DNA from: JADJGC01 sp964617645
GTDB lineage: Bacteria > Zixibacteria > MSB-5A5 > CAIYYT01
DNA length: 64,000 nt
Assembly (NCBI GenBank): GCA_964617645.1
Contig: CAZTYE010000002.1
Location: forward strand, 248,001 to 312,000
Direction of reading: 5' to 3'
Below are positions 61,329-64,000 of the stretch, one piece after another. A program made the translations under genes and the position numbers. Position 1 is the first letter of the stretch. Each line of letters begins with the position of its first letter. Below the pieces are notes generated by a model. It saw only the letters and a program-made list of their open reading frames with translations, was not told the DNA's origin and ran no database searches.

Positions 61329-62402
61329 CTAATCATTATCCCGACTGAACCAGCGGAATAGGAAGAAACGCTTCTTTTTCTTCTTCACGCGCAGGCTCTG
61401 CTGCATGCGCATTACTTTGGGAACCTCGAAGGCATCGGCGTACTCGGTCGACGCCTCACTATCGATCTTTGGTGCGGACGGCGCTGCGGTTGCGGTCGCG
61501 CCGGTCTTTTCGTCTTCAATCGGCTGCAGTTTCGATTCGATATCCGCCAGCGACGGCCGTCCCGACTTTGGCGCTGCCGGAAGTGAGGCCGCCGTTGTCG
61601 GCTGCGCCATATTCCACTCCTGATGCTCCGGTTCGGAGTTTACTTCGACGCGATGAGGTGCGTCAAATCGCGGCGGCGCGGCGACGGTAGTCGACGGCGC
61701 GGAAGCCGCCAACGGACGCGGCTCCGATTGTTGCGCCGGAGCGGCGCCCAGCGCATTGAGCCGGAGTGACCCGCTGTCGGAAGCCGCCAGTCCAGCCTGT
61801 CCGTCACCGGAGCCTTCGGCGCCCTTCTTTGCGCGATTGAGCACCAGCTTGGTAATCAGTTTGAGCGTATCGAACACCCCCACGCCTTTGACCGCCGAGG
61901 CTTCAAAATAATGAAGGTTGTTCCAGTTCAGATCCTGCTGCAATTCGGCGATGCCCATGACCTCGGGCAAGTCGCGCTTGTTGTATTGCAGCACGATCGG
62001 CAGCGTGTTGATGTCGTAACCGTACTCGACGAGATTTTCCTTGAGATTGTTCAGCGACTCGATGTTTTCCTCTTTCTTCGAGCGTTGCGAGTCGGCCACA
62101 AAGACTACGCCATCAACGCCGCGCAGCACGAGTTTGCGCGTCGCATTGTAAAAGACCTGGCCGGGTACCGTGTACAGTTGGAACTTGGTCGCGAAACCAT
62201 TGATCGCGCCGATGTTGATCGGCAGGAAGTCGAAATAGAGTGTGCGGTCGGCGTCGGTCGCCAAGCTGATCAGATCGCCACGCGTCTTTTTCGGCACCTT
62301 GGCGTGGACATACTGAAGATTCGTCGTCTTGCCGGATAGGCCGGGACCGTAGTAGACAATCTTGCAGCTAACTTCCCGACTCGCGTAGTTGATCGATACC
62401 AT
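61329..62402 (-). CDS. MglA-like Ras-superfamily GTPase with long disordered tail
   Basis: 357 residues, whereas MglA proteins are about 195. About 1-195 are the GTPase: P-loop GPGLSGKT (19-26), TLYFDFLPI, the Walker B-like TVPGQVFYNATRKLVLRGVDGVVFVADS and NKRDLPE. About 196-325 are low-complexity Ala/Pro/Ser/Glu. The end is strongly basic then aromatic, KKKKKRFFLFRWFSRDND, like a membrane-anchoring signal. MglA sets cell polarity and drives type IV pilus and gliding functions, with MglB-type roadblock proteins as GTPase activators; roadblock genes flank it here. Confidence 0.93.
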   Translation of the reverse strand: MVSINYASREVSCKIVYYGPGLSGKTTNLQYVHAKVPKKTRGDLISLATDADRTLYFDFLPINIGAINGFATKFQLYTVPGQVFYNATRKLVLRGVDGVVFVADSQRSKKEENIESLNNLKENLVEYGYDINTLPIVLQYNKRDLPEVMGIAELQQDLNWNNLHYFEASAVKGVGVFDTLKLITKLVLNRAKKGAEGSGDGQAGLAASDSGSLRLNALGAAPAQQSEPRPLAASAPSTTVAAPPRFDAPHRVEVNSEPEHQEWNMAQPTTAASLPAAPKSGRPSLADIESKLQPIEDEKTGATATAAPSAPKIDSEASTEYADAFEVPKVMRMQQSLRVKKKKKRFFLFRWFSRDND

Positions 62403-62429
62403 GAGCTTCTCCCTGCAACAACGGCGCCG

Positions 62430-62765
62430 TTACATGCTGATCTGCGTGATCGCGTTGCGAATCTCCAACCTGACTAAACCGATGTTGATGCGCGGCTCCG
62501 CCGTAACGACGAGATAGCCGACCGGCGTTTGCGCGATGAACATTTTGCCCCGGTCCGCTTCGATGGTCAGTTGCTTAAGCGGCGTTTGTTGCATCCGCTC
62601 CAGGCTTTTGGACACCGTCGAGCTGATCGATCCGGCCAAGGCGCCGACGGTTTCGTCGTCGAACTGGCTGTTCATGTCGGCGGCAATCACGATACCGTCG
62701 TGGCCGACCAACATGCTGCCGGTAATGCCGGAGGTCTTATTCAATTCAGACAGCACTTCCCGCAT
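62430..62765 (-). CDS. Roadblock/LC7-domain protein (MglB-like)
   Basis: The ATG at 62765 is preceded by GGGAGAA; the six codons upstream of it are part of the leader. The 111 residues form one roadblock domain: REVLSELNKTSGITGSMLVGHDGIVIAADMN, LAGSISSTVSKSLERM, KMFIAQTPVGYLVVTAEPRINIGLVRLEI. It is the best candidate for the GTPase-activating partner of the adjacent MglA-like protein. It overlaps the membrane roadblock-like gene by 20 nt. Confidence 0.88.
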   Translation of the reverse strand: MREVLSELNKTSGITGSMLVGHDGIVIAADMNSQFDDETVGALAGSISSTVSKSLERMQQTPLKQLTIEADRGKMFIAQTPVGYLVVTAEPRINIGLVRLEIRNAITQISM

Positions 62766-63690
62766 ATGTTCTCCCTGCTTCACTCATATAGAGATTGGAA
62801 TATCTTTCCTGTAAATGGCGCGTGATCATCTCGGCGGCCTGATGCACGCGAATCTTCTCAAGCTCATCCGTGGCGGCGTCGGCGATCGACATCAGCCACA
62901 TGTCGGCGACGCGCTGCAACGTGATGCGCTCGCGTCCGGTCTTAAACTCGCAAGTCTCCGGACGGGATGTACCCGCCTTGTGACAGACTTCCGAGAAGTC
63001 GTCGACGATACGGCTCGCCAACGCGCTCCACATTTCCTGGTCATAGCGGCCGCGGCTCCAGCCGGACACCGGCAGGCCTTCGCCGTCGATGAGAATGGCG
63101 CAAAGCACTCCGGAGTACTCGCCGACGTGCTGCACGGCATGCTGGAAGTCGCGGTCAAAAAACTCGGCCGAGGCCCTGATCGCCGCGTTTTCACGCGTCG
63201 CAGTCGGCGCGGTCGCGGGCTGGGCGTAGGTCCACGAGCTGCGTCCACTGCCGTCGATGATGACGCGATCCATCGGCCGCTTCTGCAATCGCCGCGTTTT
63301 TCCCAGAAGGGAGCGAATGGAAGAGCTGAAAGCGAACGGCGCAGTCAGCGTAAACAGGTAGACCGCCGGGGTAAACGCGAGAAACGCTTCATTCCAGGCG
63401 TCCAAGATCGGAACGCGCTCCAGCGCCAACAGGTAGAGCGCAAATACGCCGGACATGATCGCGCGGCCACACCAGGTGATCACCGCCGCGGCCGTGGCCT
63501 TGTAAATCGATTGAAACCGGGTCAGCGTCAAAGCGACGAGGAAGAAGTACACGATTTCCGCGCCGATGTACGACCAGCCGCTGAGGCCGATATTGAAACC
63601 GAGCAGCTTGGGATAGATGAGCATCGGCAAGGCCGCCAGAATCAATACCAGCAGCAAGTTTTGTCGAACGTCCCTGATCGTCAGTGCCAT
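62746..63690 (-). CDS. Membrane protein with a C-terminal roadblock-like sensor domain
   Basis: The ATG at 63690 follows GAGG and comes directly after the previous stop. The 314 residues have about five membrane helices (about 12-135) and a cytoplasmic part from about 140. The C-terminal half (DFQHAVQHVGEYSGVLCAILIDGEGLPVSGW and later HQAAEMITRHLQERYSNLY) resembles a roadblock/LC7 unit with IDGEGLPV at the usual place. This could bring the MglA/roadblock system to the membrane. The domain call is weaker than for its neighbours. Confidence 0.6.
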   Translation of the reverse strand: MALTIRDVRQNLLLVLILAALPMLIYPKLLGFNIGLSGWSYIGAEIVYFFLVALTLTRFQSIYKATAAAVITWCGRAIMSGVFALYLLALERVPILDAWNEAFLAFTPAVYLFTLTAPFAFSSSIRSLLGKTRRLQKRPMDRVIIDGSGRSSWTYAQPATAPTATRENAAIRASAEFFDRDFQHAVQHVGEYSGVLCAILIDGEGLPVSGWSRGRYDQEMWSALASRIVDDFSEVCHKAGTSRPETCEFKTGRERITLQRVADMWLMSIADAATDELEKIRVHQAAEMITRHLQERYSNLYMSEAGRTYAGSAV

Positions 63691-63691
63691 A

Positions 63692-64000
63692 CTATCCTCG
63701 CATATCTCCGTTTTCATCGAGGCGGTCCAAGAGGTCTTCCAAGAGACGGCGCATCGATCCGAGGTTCATTTCTTTGCTGCCCATGATCACGAGATCGCAG
63801 CGAGTCAATCTCACGATCACAATCGTACTGCCCAGGCATTCGACGACGATCTGAATCGGCTCGCCGAACAGCGCCAGGGCGTCGGTAGTCTGCGCATTGC
63901 GGCACATCTCGATGCCGAACGCGGCGGCTTCGGCGGGGGTCTGCTCGCCCTGACCGCGATGGTCGATAGCCGTGCCGTCGTGATTGGCACAGACGATCAT
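63692..64000 (-). CDS. Roadblock-like small protein, truncated by window edge
   Basis: The frame is open to base 64000, so the N-terminus probably lies outside although an ATG falls at the edge. The visible 102 residues include HDGTAIDHRGQGEQTPAEAAAFGIEMC, IQIVVECLGSTIVIVRLTRCDLVIMGSKEMNLGSMRRLLEDLLDRL, a pattern close to MglB/roadblock proteins. It starts the roadblock-MglA gene series as seen here. Confidence 0.6.
   Translation of the reverse strand: MIVCANHDGTAIDHRGQGEQTPAEAAAFGIEMCRNAQTTDALALFGEPIQIVVECLGSTIVIVRLTRCDLVIMGSKEMNLGSMRRLLEDLLDRLDENGDMRG

Noticed and set aside
1..64000. tRNA or rRNA genes
   Set aside because: I looked in the gaps for cloverleaf landmarks such as GGTTCGAATCC and found none convincing; a dedicated scan could still reveal one.

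Overview
The window is a gene-dense stretch of chromosome with no phage, no CRISPR array and no tRNA or rRNA gene that I could find. The organism is a diderm bacterium. Evidence is an LpxH-type lipid A hydrolase, two outer-membrane beta-barrel candidates, an RseP-type site-2 protease, type IV pilus motors and periplasmic cupredoxin-like and metal-binding proteins. It has an F-type H+-ATP synthase, makes isoprenoids by the MEP route (Dxr) and PLP by PdxST, and uses selenium (SelD). The secreted protein at 25.2 kb ends in two dockerin-like NYIF-type repeats, a style I associate with candidate phylum Zixibacteria and neighbouring FCB-group lineages. That placement is inference; no rRNA is present to test it.

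Layout: 0-3.3 kb, a deoxynucleoside kinase fragment, panB and a lysine 6-dehydrogenase-like gene. 3.3-8.7 kb, a glucan phosphorylase (-) and a MoxR-type ATPase plus vWA pair (+). 8.7-13 kb, a selenocysteine lyase/cysteine desulfurase-SelD fusion and asnB (-). 13.1-16.7 kb, an overlapping three-gene operon of cupredoxin-like protein, orphan histidine kinase and porin. 16.8-18.3 kb, pdxST. 18.3-19.9 kb, a repeat-rich gene-free island. 19.9-24.8 kb, an NAD-type isocitrate dehydrogenase, a BtrH-like protein, a flippase, a small DNA-binding protein and LpxH. 25.2-31.4 kb, the dockerin-like protein, then (-) a helix-turn-helix protein fused to a cluster-less aconitase/LeuC-like domain, a HIT protein and a YhaN/YhaO-like pair. 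31.7-36.1 kb, a DUF885 protein, a TrmA/RlmD methyltransferase and an unknown secreted protein. 36.1-41.1 kb, a metal-uptake operon (DtxR regulator, binding protein, ATPase and two permeases, each permease fused to its own DtxR-like domain). 42-45 kb, rseP, dxr and a cyclophilin. 45.1-52.6 kb, the complete ATP synthase operon with a recognisable promoter. 52.7-54.9 kb, a YyaL/DUF255 protein. 54.9-64 kb, pilB, pilT, pilC, a PilS-like kinase and a cluster of roadblock/LC7 proteins around an MglA-like GTPase with an unusual tail.

The most unusual items are these: the HTH-aconitase-like protein that has lost every [4Fe-4S] ligand position; the two permease-DtxR fusions; a YhaO/Mre11-like subunit with a degraded active site beside an intact ATPase; the selenium-channelling fusion; and a family of GTAG-headed hairpin repeats whose stems differ completely in sequence while staying perfectly paired. 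Two copies of these hairpins lie inside the ATP synthase operon just upstream of atpA, and a second structured repeat lies just upstream of atpD.
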